DNA from: Chloroflexota bacterium
GTDB taxonomy: Bacteria; Chloroflexota; Anaerolineae; UBA4142
Length of the DNA: 34,348 nt
Direction of reading: 5' to 3'
Assembly (NCBI GenBank): GCA_016208315.1
Contig: JACQYF010000030.1
Coordinates: 1 to 34,348 of the forward strand
In this document: positions 14,763 to 22,206 of the stretch, piece after piece
Layout: the number at the start of each line of letters is the position of its first letter
Numbering within the stretch: position 1 is the first letter of the stretch
The notes under the pieces: generated by a model
Seen by the model: only the letters and a program-made list of their open reading frames with translations
Told to the model about the DNA's origin: nothing
Databases searched by the model: none
Made by a program: the position numbers and the translations under genes

Positions 14763-15188
14763 CTAGTGAATTTCTCCGGCCTCAATCTTGCTCTGATACG
14801 TCGCGGCGTCGAGCAATTTATCCAGCTCGGCGGGATTGGTGAAGCGAATCTTGAGCAGCCAGCCCTCCCCGAACGGGTCCTTATTCACCGTTTCCGGCGA
14901 TTCTCTCAGTTTCTCGTTGACCGCCTCAATCTTGCCGCTGAGTGGCGCGAACAGATCGCTGGCGGCTTTTACCGATTCGATGACGCCGAACGCTTTGCCT
15001 TGCTCGACGGCTGCGCCGACCGCCGGCAACTCGATAAACACGACGTCGCCCAATTGATCTTGAGCATAATCCGAGATACCGACCACGGCGAGAGCCGGCC
15101 CTGCCGAAGGGTCGCCGTCCAACTTGACCCACTCGTGTGTCTCGTGGTACTTGCGGTCGGCGGCATAATTGAGGTTCTTGTCTGACAT
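14763..15188 (-). CDS. gcvH: Glycine cleavage system H protein
   Basis: This 141-residue lipoyl-carrier protein shuttles the aminomethyl intermediate between the P- and T-proteins. The lipoylated Lys is Lys74 in GVIESVKAASDL. Other family segments are THEWVKLDGD, VGISDYAQDQLGDVVFIELP and the C-terminal GEGWLLKIRFTNPAELDKLL. A slightly longer loop (DGDPSAGPALAVVGIS) precedes the barrel. ATG 15188 has AAAGGAG about 9 bases upstream. It sits 45 bp downstream of gcvT in the riboswitch-controlled operon. Confidence 0.95.
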   Translation of the reverse strand: MSDKNLNYAADRKYHETHEWVKLDGDPSAGPALAVVGISDYAQDQLGDVVFIELPAVGAAVEQGKAFGVIESVKAASDLFAPLSGKIEAVNEKLRESPETVNKDPFGEGWLLKIRFTNPAELDKLLDAATYQSKIEAGEIH

Positions 15189-15233
15189 GGGAGTGATCTC
15201 CTTTCAAAATTGTGTTTGACAAACCGATCTTTT

Positions 15234-16343
15234 CTATTTGCCCCGCGCTCTGTTGGCGTAAAACGGCGTCTTGACGACGCGTGCCTTGAGCGGCTTGCTG
15301 CGCACCATCACGTCGAATTCGGCGCCGATGGCTGCGAATTCGGGCGGCACGTAGCCCAACCCCAGATTCTTTTGAAGCGTCGGCGAAAACATGCCGGTGG
15401 TGACGATGCCAATTTGCTGCCCGTCTTTGGTGATGGGATGATCCTTGCGCGCGATGCCGCGGTCTACCATCTCAAAGCCGACGAGTTTCTTGGCGACCCC
15501 TTCGAGTTTGCGCTTGAGCAGGCAATCGCGCCCGATAAAGTCCTTGTTCAAATCGCAGGCCCAGCTCAGCCCGGCTTCAATCGGCGTCGTGTGCGCGTCA
15601 ATCTCGTGACCGTAGAGCGCCATCTTGGCTTCGAACCGCAAACTGTCGCGCGCGCCCAAGCCAATCGGTTTCACGCCCGCATCCTTGCCCGCCGCGAGAA
15701 TTGCATCCCACACGTGCTTGCCGTGACTGGCGGGCACGAATAGCTCGAATCCGTCTTCGCCGGTATAGCCCGTGCGCGCGAGGAAACCGCGCTCGTCGTG
15801 GATGCCAATCTCGCGCGCGTGATGATATTTGATTTTCGAAAGGTCGAACGATTCGAGTTTTTGCAGTACCTCTTCGGCTCTGGGCCCCTGGAACGCCAGC
15901 ATGTAATACTTGTCGGACACATCCTCCAGTTTGACTTGATAGCCCGCGCGGTGATGCTCCATCCATTTGAAATCTTTTTCGCGATTCGAGGCGTTGACCA
16001 CGACCATGTAGTACGGCTCCGCGCCGCCGAGTCTGTAGACGAAGGTATCGTCTACAACCGTGCCATCGGCGTAGCACAGAATCGCGTACTTGGCCGCGTT
16101 CGGTTCGACAGCTGAGAGATCGCTGGAGAGCAAATGCTGGAGAAACGCGAGCGCGTCGGGCCCGGTCACGTCGAACTGGCCCATGTGGTCAATGTCGAAA
16201 AGGCCGGCGGCGTTGCGGACGGTGTGGTGTTCGTCCAGGATGCCGGAATACTGCACCGGCATTTCCCAGCCGCCAAATTCGACCATGCGCGCGCCGAGCG
16301 CGACGTGCGTGTCGTACAGTGGAGTGCGTTTGAGTGTGGTCAT
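15234..16343 (-). CDS. gcvT: Aminomethyltransferase (glycine cleavage T protein)
   Basis: The 369-residue T-protein releases ammonia from aminomethyl-GcvH and forms methylene-tetrahydrofolate. Recognisable segments are TPLYDTHVALGARMVEFGGWEMPVQYS, GLFDIDHMGQF, TGYTGEDGFELFVP and ARDSLRFEAKMALYGHEID, the last two being parts of the folate-binding core. Length and order match the family. Its ATG overlaps the stop of the preceding unknown gene (ATGA), which indicates translational coupling within the glycine-riboswitch transcript. Confidence 0.95.
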   Translation of the reverse strand: MTTLKRTPLYDTHVALGARMVEFGGWEMPVQYSGILDEHHTVRNAAGLFDIDHMGQFDVTGPDALAFLQHLLSSDLSAVEPNAAKYAILCYADGTVVDDTFVYRLGGAEPYYMVVVNASNREKDFKWMEHHRAGYQVKLEDVSDKYYMLAFQGPRAEEVLQKLESFDLSKIKYHHAREIGIHDERGFLARTGYTGEDGFELFVPASHGKHVWDAILAAGKDAGVKPIGLGARDSLRFEAKMALYGHEIDAHTTPIEAGLSWACDLNKDFIGRDCLLKRKLEGVAKKLVGFEMVDRGIARKDHPITKDGQQIGIVTTGMFSPTLQKNLGLGYVPPEFAAIGAEFDVMVRSKPLKARVVKTPFYANRARGK

Positions 16344-16711
16344 GTGATGGTATCCTCGGCGTCAATCTTGAGCTCGCCGGCTTCTTTGGTATTCACGGCC
16401 AACGTCACGCGATGGCTGCCCGGCGCGAGCGGCTGATCCTCGATGCGAAAACTAACCAGCGTGTTGAGTGGAAACGAACGCGGCGCGGCGGCGGAAACAT
16501 CGCTCGCGCGCACCGGCGTCGAATCGCCCACGGCGATAAAGAGCTTGTCGAGCGGAATATCGCGTCCGTCAATCGCCAGGGGCCCGAAGCCGATGAGCGT
16601 TCCGGGCGCGAGCGTGTTTCTGAGCTGCAGCTCAAACCCGTTCGCGGTGTTCTTGAAACTGCCTTTGACGTACAATTTCTTGAGCAGAAAGCTTGGGACG
16701 ATCGTCGGCAT
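16340..16711 (-). CDS. Unrecognised protein, first gene of the glycine-riboswitch operon
   Basis: The 123-residue product starts MPTIVPSFLLKKLYVKGSF. I do not recognise its family. It has no clear signal peptide or membrane segment. It looks like an all-beta protein, with alternating hydrophobic strands (GFELQLRNTLAPGTLIGFG, LVSFRIEDQPLAPGSHRVTL) and hints of two related halves. ATG 16711 has GGAGG five bases upstream, just after the riboswitch terminator. Its stop overlaps the gcvT start, so it is expressed as the first gene of the glycine cleavage operon. A role linked to glycine or one-carbon metabolism is suggested only by that position. Confidence 0.75.
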   Translation of the reverse strand: MPTIVPSFLLKKLYVKGSFKNTANGFELQLRNTLAPGTLIGFGPLAIDGRDIPLDKLFIAVGDSTPVRASDVSAAAPRSFPLNTLVSFRIEDQPLAPGSHRVTLAVNTKEAGELKIDAEDTIT

Positions 16712-16720
16712 CTTGCCTCC

Positions 16721-16758
16721 AAAAAGAAAAAGGATGCGCGAAATGGATCACGCATCCT
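16721..16758 (-). terminator. Intrinsic terminator, expression platform of the glycine riboswitch
   Basis: On the minus strand, AGGATGCG (16751-16758) pairs with CGCATCCT (16731-16738). A T-rich run, TTTTCTTTTT, follows to 16721, directly before the ribosome binding site. Placement right after the second aptamer fits transcriptional control in which glycine favours read-through. Confidence 0.8.
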
Positions 16759-16960
16759 CTGTTTGAGCGCCTGAGAGATTCGCCTCACATCGCAAGCGAG
16801 ACTTGCCCCGTCGGCGTTGGATACTCCGCCGGATCCAACTTTCCAGAGTGACAGGTTGTGGGGTCTTTTGACCTGAGAGATTCGCCGATCAGTTTGCTTG
16901 CCGACCGGCTTGCCCCTTCGGTGTCCAATCGCATTGGTGGAACTCTCCCCCACGAGTATT
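16759..16960 (-). promoter_or_regulatory. Tandem glycine riboswitch
   Basis: On the minus strand two glycine aptamers follow each other. The distal one has GGGGGAGAG, ACACCGAAGGGGCAAG and CGGCGAATCTCTCAGGTC. The proximal one has GCCGACGGGGCAAG and GGCGAATCTCTCAGGCGC. These are the conserved cores of the gcvT RNA motif. The two-aptamer arrangement is joined by a short linker near 16850-16865. A terminator hairpin and the gcv operon lie immediately downstream. The aptamer ends are approximate. Confidence 0.93.
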
Positions 16961-16976
16961 GGATTGTTCGACAGCA

Positions 16977-17005
16977 ACTATAGTCGCATTGGCGAGAAAT
17001 GTCAA
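16977..17005 (-). promoter_or_regulatory. Sigma-70-type promoter of the glycine cleavage operon
   Basis: On the minus strand, TTGACA (17000-17005) and TATAGT (16977-16982) are separated by exactly 17 bp. Transcription would start around 16970, just before the riboswitch. Confidence 0.85.
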
Positions 17006-17006
17006 T

Positions 17007-17072
17007 CTGGAAGTTGGAAGTTGGAAGTTGGAATGCTAGTTCCAATTTCCAACTTCTAATTTCTAATTTCTA
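17007..17072. repeat. Inverted micro-repeat between ald and the gcv promoter
   Basis: Tandem ttggaag units (17007-17035) face tccaatt/ttctaat units (17040-17072). The core stem is ttggaagttggaa (17021-17033) against ttccaatttccaa (17040-17052), with one mismatch. It fills the gap between the alanine dehydrogenase stop and the gcv -35 box and could act as a bidirectional stem-loop. Confidence 0.75.
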
Positions 17073-17074
17073 GA

Positions 17075-18187
17075 TCAGATCAATTCGGTCAGCGCGCGAT
17101 ATTTCAAACCGAATGCTTCGGCGACCGCGGGATAGGTGATCTCGCCGGCGAAGGCGTTGACGCCCTGGGCCAGGTCGGCATTCGCCTGCACCGCGCGGAT
17201 GAATCCGAGGTCGGCCAGTTTGCGGACATACGGCAGCGTCGCATTCGACAGGGCATAGGTCGAGGTGCGCGGCACCGCGCCGGGCATGTTCGTCACTCCG
17301 TAATGAATGACGTTGTCAATCACATACGTGGGATCTGCGTGCGTGGTCGGGTGGATTGTCTCGACTGAGCCGCCTTGGTCTATTGCGACATCCACGATGA
17401 CGCTGCCCGGGGTCATGGATTTGACCATCTCGCGTCTGACCAGCGTTGGCGCTTTGGCGCCCTTGATGAGCACGGCCCCGATCACCACATCGGCGAACTT
17501 GACCGCTTCGGCAATGTTGTAGGGATTGGAGTAAAGCGTGGTCAGTTTGCCGTGCAGAGTTTCCGTCAAGTAGCGGAGACGATCAATGTTGACGTCAATG
17601 ATCGTGACATCCGCGCCCATGCCCAGAGCCACACTCGCCGCCGCAGTCCCCACGGTCCCGCCGCCAATGATGACGACATCGGCCGGCCGGACACCCGGCA
17701 CCCCGCCGAGAAGCTTGCCGCGGCCGCCATTCGTCTTTTCGAGATAGTGCGCTGCGATTTGGATAGACATTTTTCCGGCGACCTCGCTCATCGGCGTGAG
17801 GAGCGGCAGCGAGCCATCGCTGAGTTCTACCGTTTCGTAGGCCACCGCCCAAACCCTTTTTTCGAGCAGCGTCCGCGTCAATCTCTCTTCCGCGGCGAGG
17901 TGCAAATACGTAAAGAGCAGCAGGTCGGGCCGCAGCAATTCGTACTCGGAATCCAGCGGTTCTTTGACCTTGAGAACCATCTCGGCGCGAGTCCATGCGT
18001 CGGCGTGACTCGGGACGATCTCGCCGCCAGAGAGTTTGTATTCCTCGTCGGTAAATCCGCTGCCCTCACCCGCGCGCGTCTCGACAAGGACGCGGTGTCC
18101 GGCGCTGACGAGCGCATGCGCGCCGCCCGGCGTGAGCGCGACTCGATTTTCTTTGATCTTGATTTCTTTCGGGACCCCAATGATCAT
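17075..18187 (-). CDS. ald: Alanine dehydrogenase
   Basis: The 370-residue enzyme interconverts L-alanine and pyruvate plus ammonia with NAD. The sequence begins MIIGVPKEIKIKENRVALTP and contains the substrate-site Lys in LVKVKEP-like MVLKVKEPLDSEY and the catalytic His in TYLHLAAE. The Rossmann motif is VIIGGGTVGTAAASVALGMG, and NMPGAVPRTSTYALSNATL lies near the end. ATG 18187 with AAGGAGG upstream fixes the start; a longer open frame upstream has no homology. A good promoter lies at 18219-18247. It is transcribed in the same direction as the gcv operon but has its own promoter, and links to glycine metabolism only as another amino-acid catabolic enzyme. Confidence 0.95.
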   Translation of the reverse strand: MIIGVPKEIKIKENRVALTPGGAHALVSAGHRVLVETRAGEGSGFTDEEYKLSGGEIVPSHADAWTRAEMVLKVKEPLDSEYELLRPDLLLFTYLHLAAEERLTRTLLEKRVWAVAYETVELSDGSLPLLTPMSEVAGKMSIQIAAHYLEKTNGGRGKLLGGVPGVRPADVVIIGGGTVGTAAASVALGMGADVTIIDVNIDRLRYLTETLHGKLTTLYSNPYNIAEAVKFADVVIGAVLIKGAKAPTLVRREMVKSMTPGSVIVDVAIDQGGSVETIHPTTHADPTYVIDNVIHYGVTNMPGAVPRTSTYALSNATLPYVRKLADLGFIRAVQANADLAQGVNAFAGEITYPAVAEAFGLKYRALTELI

Positions 18188-18218
18188 CGTTGATCCTCCT
18201 TGTTTGCCAAGCGCCTCA

Positions 18219-18247
18219 AGTATATTCGCGCTCTGTTCGAATGTCAA
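18219..18247 (-). promoter_or_regulatory. Promoter of ald
   Basis: On the minus strand, TTGACA (18242-18247) and TATACT (18219-18224) are 17 bp apart, about 30 bp upstream of the ald start codon. It is back to back with the lepB promoter. Confidence 0.85.
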
Positions 18248-18278
18248 AGCCGCTCGCGAAAAAATGCGCGGCGACCAT

Positions 18279-18307
18279 TTGACACGTTTTCTAGAGGACA
18301 TTATAAT
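18279..18307 (+). promoter_or_regulatory. Consensus promoter of lepB
   Basis: TTGACA (18279-18284) and TATAAT (18302-18307) are both perfect and 17 bp apart. Transcription should start near 18314, so start codons upstream of that point can be excluded for lepB. Confidence 0.88.
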
Positions 18308-18342
18308 TGAGCCGCTTGCATCGTTATACCGAAAGGAACGCG

Positions 18343-18978
18343 TTGTCCAGTCCACACGATCAGACGGAATCCGATATGACTTGGGATAACTCTTTGCCCG
18401 GCCCCGAGCAGTTGCCGCCCGCCGCGCCGCAGCCGTCCCTCTTGAGCGGGATCGGCACGGCCCTGCGCGAGTTGATCGAAACGCTCCTGCTGACGCTGGT
18501 CATTTTCTTGTTGATTCGATTCGCCGTTCAGAATTTCCGAATCGAAGGCTTCAGCATGGAGCCGAATTTTCACGACGGCGAGTTCCTGCTCGTCAACAAG
18601 ATCGTCTACATGCTCCACCCCCCCGAACGCGGCGACGTGGTGGTGTTGCGCTACCCGCCCGTGCCCTCGCGCGATTTCATCAAGCGGGTCATCGGTTTGC
18701 CGGGCGACCGCGTGGAAGTGGTCAACGGCAAGGTTTATATCAACGGCGACTTGTTGGAGGAACCTTATCCACTCAACGAAGGGTCCTATAACCACGGCCC
18801 CGTGATCGTCGGCCCGGACGAATATTTCGTGCTGGGCGATAATCGCAATAACTCGAGCGATTCCCATTCCTGGGGCATGTTGCCCGCGCAAAACATCGTC
18901 GGCAAGGCCTGGATCGCGTATTGGCCGCCGCAGTTAATGGGCCTCGTGCCGACCTATTCATACGCTTCCGACAATTGA
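18343..18978 (+). CDS. lepB: Signal peptidase I
   Basis: This membrane protease removes signal peptides from exported proteins. One transmembrane helix (LIETLLLTLVIFLLIRFAV) precedes the catalytic domain. The nucleophile Ser is in IEGFSMEPNF and the general-base Lys in SRDFIKRVIGLPGDRVE. The conserved GDNRNNSSDSHSWG box is near the end. I prefer TTG 18343 because GAAAGGAA lies a few bases upstream. ATG 18376 (MTWDN) is the alternative. The promoter at 18279-18307 rules out earlier starts. A hairpin follows the stop codon. Confidence 0.92.
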   Translation: MSSPHDQTESDMTWDNSLPGPEQLPPAAPQPSLLSGIGTALRELIETLLLTLVIFLLIRFAVQNFRIEGFSMEPNFHDGEFLLVNKIVYMLHPPERGDVVVLRYPPVPSRDFIKRVIGLPGDRVEVVNGKVYINGDLLEEPYPLNEGSYNHGPVIVGPDEYFVLGDNRNNSSDSHSWGMLPAQNIVGKAWIAYWPPQLMGLVPTYSYASDN

Positions 18979-18979
18979 G

Positions 18980-19022
18980 AGAAACCCGTTTTCTCCACCC
19001 CACTTCGGGAAGACGGGTTTCT
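18980..19022 (+). terminator. Hairpin after lepB (weak terminator candidate)
   Basis: agaaacccgt (18980-18989) pairs perfectly with acgggtttct (19013-19022) across a 23-base loop. No U-tract follows, so termination is uncertain. It sits in the 53-bp gap before the RpiB-like gene. Confidence 0.4.
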
Positions 19023-19031
19023 GAATTACCC

Positions 19032-19595
19032 ATGACGATCAAAGATGATGACGTCCGCCTCCTCGTCCGCCAAGCGGTGAGCCGCGTCCTCGCGGAAAAA
19101 GCCGCGGCGTCCGACGCGCCCGCCGCGCCGCTCGCCGCCCAAAAGGTGATTGCGCTCGGCGCGGACCACGGCGGGTTTGCGCTCAAGCAAGACCTCGCCA
19201 ATTATCTCCGCGAATTGGGCTATGCCCTGAACGATTGCGGCGCTTTTTCTCCTGACCCCGTGGATTATCCCGATATTGCCTACGCGGTTGCCAAACTCGT
19301 GAGCGATGGCGCGGCGTGGCGCGGCATCGTGATTGACGGCGCGGGCATCGGCTCGGCGATGGTGGCGAACAAAGTGCCGGGCGTGCGCGCCGCGCTGTGT
19401 TACGATCTCTCGACCGCGCGGAACGCGCGCGAGCACAACGACGCAAACGTGCTGACGCTCGGCGCGCGCTTGATCGGCCTCGGCTTGGCGCGCGACATTG
19501 TCAAAACATTCCTCGACACCGACTGCACCGAAGAGCGTCACAAAAAGCGCGTGGCGAAGATTATGGATGTGGAGCGACGGTATCTGAGAAAGTAG
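19032..19595 (+). CDS. rpiB: RpiB/LacAB family sugar-phosphate isomerase with N-terminal extension
   Basis: The 187-residue protein has the RpiB fold signatures VIALGADHGGFALK, DYPDIAYAVAKLV, ANKVPGVRAALCYD and REHNDANVLTLGARLIG. Family members interconvert ribose-5- and ribulose-5-phosphate or related aldoses. Two features are unusual. About 37 extra residues precede the normal start, including an amphipathic stretch (DDVRLLVRQAVSRVLAEKAA). The loop that holds the catalytic Cys in E. coli RpiB (CGTGIG) reads IDGAGIG here, with Asp102 in place of Cys. His135 in REHND and the DH pair remain. Isomerase activity may be altered or use another base. The deoC gene follows, separated by a long inverted repeat. 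No clear ribosome binding site is seen before ATG 19032. Confidence 0.82.
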   Translation: MTIKDDDVRLLVRQAVSRVLAEKAAASDAPAAPLAAQKVIALGADHGGFALKQDLANYLRELGYALNDCGAFSPDPVDYPDIAYAVAKLVSDGAAWRGIVIDGAGIGSAMVANKVPGVRAALCYDLSTARNAREHNDANVLTLGARLIGLGLARDIVKTFLDTDCTEERHKKRVAKIMDVERRYLRK

Positions 19596-19676
19596 ACAGG
19601 TATACAGGTACACAGGTAGAAAGGTAAACACGTAGACAAGTACCTGCCTACCTGTCTACCTGTCTACCTGTTTACC
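19592..19676. repeat. Long inverted micro-repeat between rpiB and deoC
   Basis: The left arm (19592-19640) is a run of acaggta/agacagg units. The right arm (19641-19676) is a run of tacctgtc units, its imperfect complement. It begins at the rpiB stop codon and ends a few bases before deoC, so it fills almost the whole gap and could fold into one long RNA hairpin. Confidence 0.85.
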
Positions 19677-19682
19677 AGAGGC

Positions 19683-20558
19683 ATGTTCATGAAAGTTTCC
19701 AATGTGCAAGTGGAAGACATTACCCGCGCCATCCTTGACGCGCTGAACAAATACGCCGTGCCCTTGTCGGGTATTGCCGATGAGGGCGGCTGTACCGATT
19801 GCCAGATTTGCGCGCAAAAATGCCCCGAGCGCGTGCGCCAAGTGGTCGCGGCGGGTGCGACGCGCGTATCGGCCAAAAGTGGAGTAAGTGCTGTGCCGCA
19901 AGACCTTGCCAAGTTCATTGACCACACTCTGCTGAAACCGGAAGCGACCCCGGCGGAAATCGAAAAACTGTGCAACGAAGCGAAGGAATATCGTTTCGCG
20001 GCGGTCTGCGTGAACCCGCCCTACGTCAAGCAGTGCGCGCAGCTTTTGCGCGGCACCGATGTGGATATTGCCGCCGTCGTCGGTTTCCCGCTCGGCGCGC
20101 ACACGACCGAGACCAAAGTCTTTGAAGCCCGGCAAGCCATCGCCGACGGCGCGAACGAAATTGACATGGTGATCAACGTCGGATGGCTCAAGGCGAACCA
20201 GGACGCGGCGGTGCGCGATGACATCCGCGCGGTCGTGGAGGCGGCGCACGCAGCCAATGCCATCGTCAAAGCGATCATCGAGGCGGCGCTCTTGACCGAC
20301 GACGAAAAGGTGCGCGCGTGCCAGCTCTCGAAAGAGGCGGGCGCGGATTTCGTCAAGACCTCGACCGGTTTCGGTCCCGGCGGCGCGACCGTTCACGATG
20401 TCGCGCTGATGAGCCGCGCAGTCAACGGCGAGTTGGGCGTCAAAGCGGCGGGCGGCATTCGCAATTACGAGCAAGCGCAAGCGATGATACAAGCAGGCGC
20501 AACGCGCATCGGCGCAAGCGCGGGGGTGAAGATTTTGCAGGAGGCGCGGGGCGGTTGA
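19683..20558 (+). CDS. deoC: Deoxyribose-phosphate aldolase with Cys-rich N-terminal extension
   Basis: The 291-residue protein contains a complete class I aldolase domain from about residue 72 ([18 protein letters not shown]). The Schiff-base Lys225 is in [11 protein letters not shown], the relay Lys254 in [10 protein letters not shown] and the Asp161 region is EIDMVINVG. It cleaves 2-deoxyribose-5-phosphate to acetaldehyde and glyceraldehyde-3-phosphate. The first ~70 residues are not part of the usual enzyme. They consist of an amphipathic helix ([15 protein letters not shown]) and four cysteines (37, 40, 43, 47) spaced C-x2-C-x2-C-x3-C-P, exactly the 4Fe-4S ferredoxin pattern. Pairing with RpiB fits nucleoside/pentose-phosphate catabolism. 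ATG 19683 is chosen; ATG 19689 is possible. Confidence 0.92.
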   Translation: MFMKVSNVQVEDITRAILDALNKYAVPLSGIADEGGCTDCQICAQKCPERVRQVVAAGATRVSAKSGVSAVPQDLAKFIDHTLLKPEATPAEIEKLCNEAKEYRFAAVCVNPPYVKQCAQLLRGTDVDIAAVVGFPLGAHTTETKVFEARQAIADGANEIDMVINVGWLKANQDAAVRDDIRAVVEAAHAANAIVKAIIEAALLTDDEKVRACQLSKEAGADFVKTSTGFGPGGATVHDVALMSRAVNGELGVKAAGGIRNYEQAQAMIQAGATRIGASAGVKILQEARGG

Positions 20559-20595
20559 GTGTGGGAGTGTGGGCGTGTGGGAGAGGGGGAGAAGA
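20557..20595. repeat. Purine-rich micro-repeat at the deoC 3' end
   Basis: Tandem gtgtggga/gggaga units start at the deoC stop codon and run into the ribosome binding site of the next gene. The unit matches the 5714-5781 element. No inverted partner is visible here. Confidence 0.55.
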
Positions 20596-20600
20596 CGGGT

Positions 20601-20975
20601 GTGAAGAGAATCAGGATTAGTGCGGGTGAGATTGGGGCCGATGCTGAGTTGAATGAAACGCCGACGGCGCAGGCGATTTGGGATGCGCTGCCGATACAAG
20701 CGCGGGCGAATACGTGGGGCGATGAGATCTATTTTTCGATTCCGGTCAAGCGCGGCGAAGAGCCAGACGCGCGTGAGGTTGTGGAACTAGGCGAGCTGGG
20801 CTATTGGCCGCCCGGCCACGCGTTCTGCATTTTCTTTGGGCGCACGCCCGCGAGCCAGGGTAACGAAATCCGCGCGGCCAGCGCCGTCAACATCGTCGGC
20901 AAAGTTCAAGGCGACGCGCGCGTGTTCAAGAAGGTGAAAGACGGCGCGGCGATAACGTTGAGCAAGATAGACTGA
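20601..20975 (+). CDS. Cyclophilin-like domain protein (DUF/TM1367-like)
   Basis: The 124-residue protein starts at GTG 20601 ([17 protein letters not shown]), with an AGGGGGAG purine run about 8 bases upstream supplied by a repeat. It matches the small cyclophilin-like beta-barrel family through the pattern Axx[39 protein letters not shown] and a C-terminal NIVGKVQGD strand. The arginine that defines active prolyl isomerases is not evident, so catalysis is doubtful. The family's role is not known. It follows deoC on the same strand and may be co-transcribed with rpiB and deoC. Confidence 0.75.
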   Translation: MKRIRISAGEIGADAELNETPTAQAIWDALPIQARANTWGDEIYFSIPVKRGEEPDAREVVELGELGYWPPGHAFCIFFGRTPASQGNEIRAASAVNIVGKVQGDARVFKKVKDGAAITLSKID

Positions 20976-20997
20976 CCAAATCGTGAAGGCGCTGGTG

Positions 20998-21056
20998 GAC
21001 GCGGGGAGAAGGCGGAGAGGGAGAGAGGGAGCAGGGGAGCGCTGGAGACTGAGGGG
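20998..21056. repeat. Purine-rich micro-repeat upstream of the adenine methylase
   Basis: gggagaga/gggagcagggg units fill much of the 126-bp gap before the methylase. The complementary pyrimidine-rich units (ctcccctg type) appear at 22275-22345, on the far side of the methylase gene. Confidence 0.55.
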
Positions 21057-21101
21057 AACATTAAGGTTGATGACGAGGCCTACCGATGGTGCTCAAGCCG
21101 G

Positions 21102-22184
21102 ATGAAGAATTCCGCCGCTAGATTCTCCACCCAATTATTCCTGCCGACGCTCCCTCGCGAGCCGGTATTCCCCTCCACCCGCTATCAAGGCAGTAAGCTA
21201 AAGATCGCGGACTGGATTTGGGAGAATATCCGCGATTTGCATTTCGAGATAGCACTGGACGCGTTCGGCGGGACAGGTGCAGTCAGTCACCTGCTCAAAC
21301 GCCAGAGCAAAACGGTTTTCTACAACGATGTGCTTGTTTTTAATTATCTTATTGGACTTGCCTTGATCGAGAACCATCGCGTCACGTTGACTGAATCGGA
21401 TATCGCATGGCTTTTGGATACCCACACACAAGTTCGGTATCAAGATTTCATTCAGCAGACTTTTGCCGATATTTTCTTTACAGACGAGGAGAATCGCTGG
21501 CTTGACCACGTGGTCGGGAATATTCGCGCTTTGGATGACAAGTACAAGCAAGCACTTGCATATTTCGCTCTGTTTCAGGCGTGCATTGCCAAGCGTCCAT
21601 ACAATCTGTTTCACCGGCGTAATCTCTATCTTCGCACTGCCGAAGTCGAGCGGACGTTTGGAAACAAGACGACGTGGGATACGCCCTTTGAAGAGCACTT
21701 TCGGAATTACATCGCCGAAGCGAATGCCGGTGTCTTTGATAATGGCAAGCCGAATGTTGCCACACAATCGGATGTTTTCGAAATCGAGGGAGAATTTGAC
21801 CTCGTCTATGTTGATCCTCCGTATGTCTCGGCGGATGGCGTCGGCGTAGATTATCTTGACTTTTACCACTTTTTGGAAGGCATAGCAGATTACGAACATT
21901 GGGCAGACCGAATTGACCATCGCCTAAAGCACAAAGGGTTAATACACAGCAGGTCGGTCTGGTGCGACAAGAACAAGATTCACGATGCATTTGATCGCCT
22001 CTTTGCCAAATTCCGCAACAGCATACTTGTCGTGTCGTACCGATCAAACGGAATCCCAAGCGTAGGTGAGTTGACCTTCTTGCTGCAAAAGTACAAGGGG
22101 TCTGTACTTGAGGCCGAGCGTACTGACTACCAATATGTGTTGAGCCGCAAGGCATCTCAAGAAGTCCTATTGATTGCACGCTGA
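21102..22184 (+). CDS. D12-class DNA adenine N6-methyltransferase, solitary
   Basis: The 360-residue protein has the Dam/D12-type layout: an entry motif RYQGSKLKIADWI, SAM motif I DAFGGTGAVS (about 53-62) and catalytic motif IV DPPY (238-241). It transfers a methyl group to adenine in a specific DNA site. No restriction endonuclease or specificity gene is adjacent, so it is an orphan methylase or a remnant of a restriction-modification system. The GC content is clearly lower than in neighbours by eye, pointing to horizontal acquisition. Purine/pyrimidine micro-repeats lie on both sides. ATG 21102 has no convincing ribosome binding site, and upstream sequence reads open in frame for a short distance. 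Confidence 0.85.
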   Translation: MKNSAARFSTQLFLPTLPREPVFPSTRYQGSKLKIADWIWENIRDLHFEIALDAFGGTGAVSHLLKRQSKTVFYNDVLVFNYLIGLALIENHRVTLTESDIAWLLDTHTQVRYQDFIQQTFADIFFTDEENRWLDHVVGNIRALDDKYKQALAYFALFQACIAKRPYNLFHRRNLYLRTAEVERTFGNKTTWDTPFEEHFRNYIAEANAGVFDNGKPNVATQSDVFEIEGEFDLVYVDPPYVSADGVGVDYLDFYHFLEGIADYEHWADRIDHRLKHKGLIHSRSVWCDKNKIHDAFDRLFAKFRNSILVVSYRSNGIPSVGELTFLLQKYKGSVLEAERTDYQYVLSRKASQEVLLIAR

Positions 22185-22206
22185 CAACAGCGATACGAGG
22201 AGACAA

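Noticed and set aside
18307..18342. Longer lepB start at TTG 18307
   Set aside because: It overlaps the -10 box of a perfect promoter, so it would lie upstream of the transcript start.
18188..18355. N-terminal extension of alanine dehydrogenase in the same open frame
   Set aside because: It lacks family similarity and covers the ald promoter. ATG 18187 has AAGGAGG upstream.
19656..20699. Long minus-strand ORF antisense to deoC
   Set aside because: DeoC on the plus strand has all its catalytic residues; the antisense frame is His/Arg-rich with no domain.
21086..21121. 11-codon ORF (MVLKPDEEFRR) with a GAGG upstream, overlapping the methylase start
   Set aside because: It is too short to recognise and may be a chance frame or the remnant of a gene cut by insertion. 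No support for a leader peptide.
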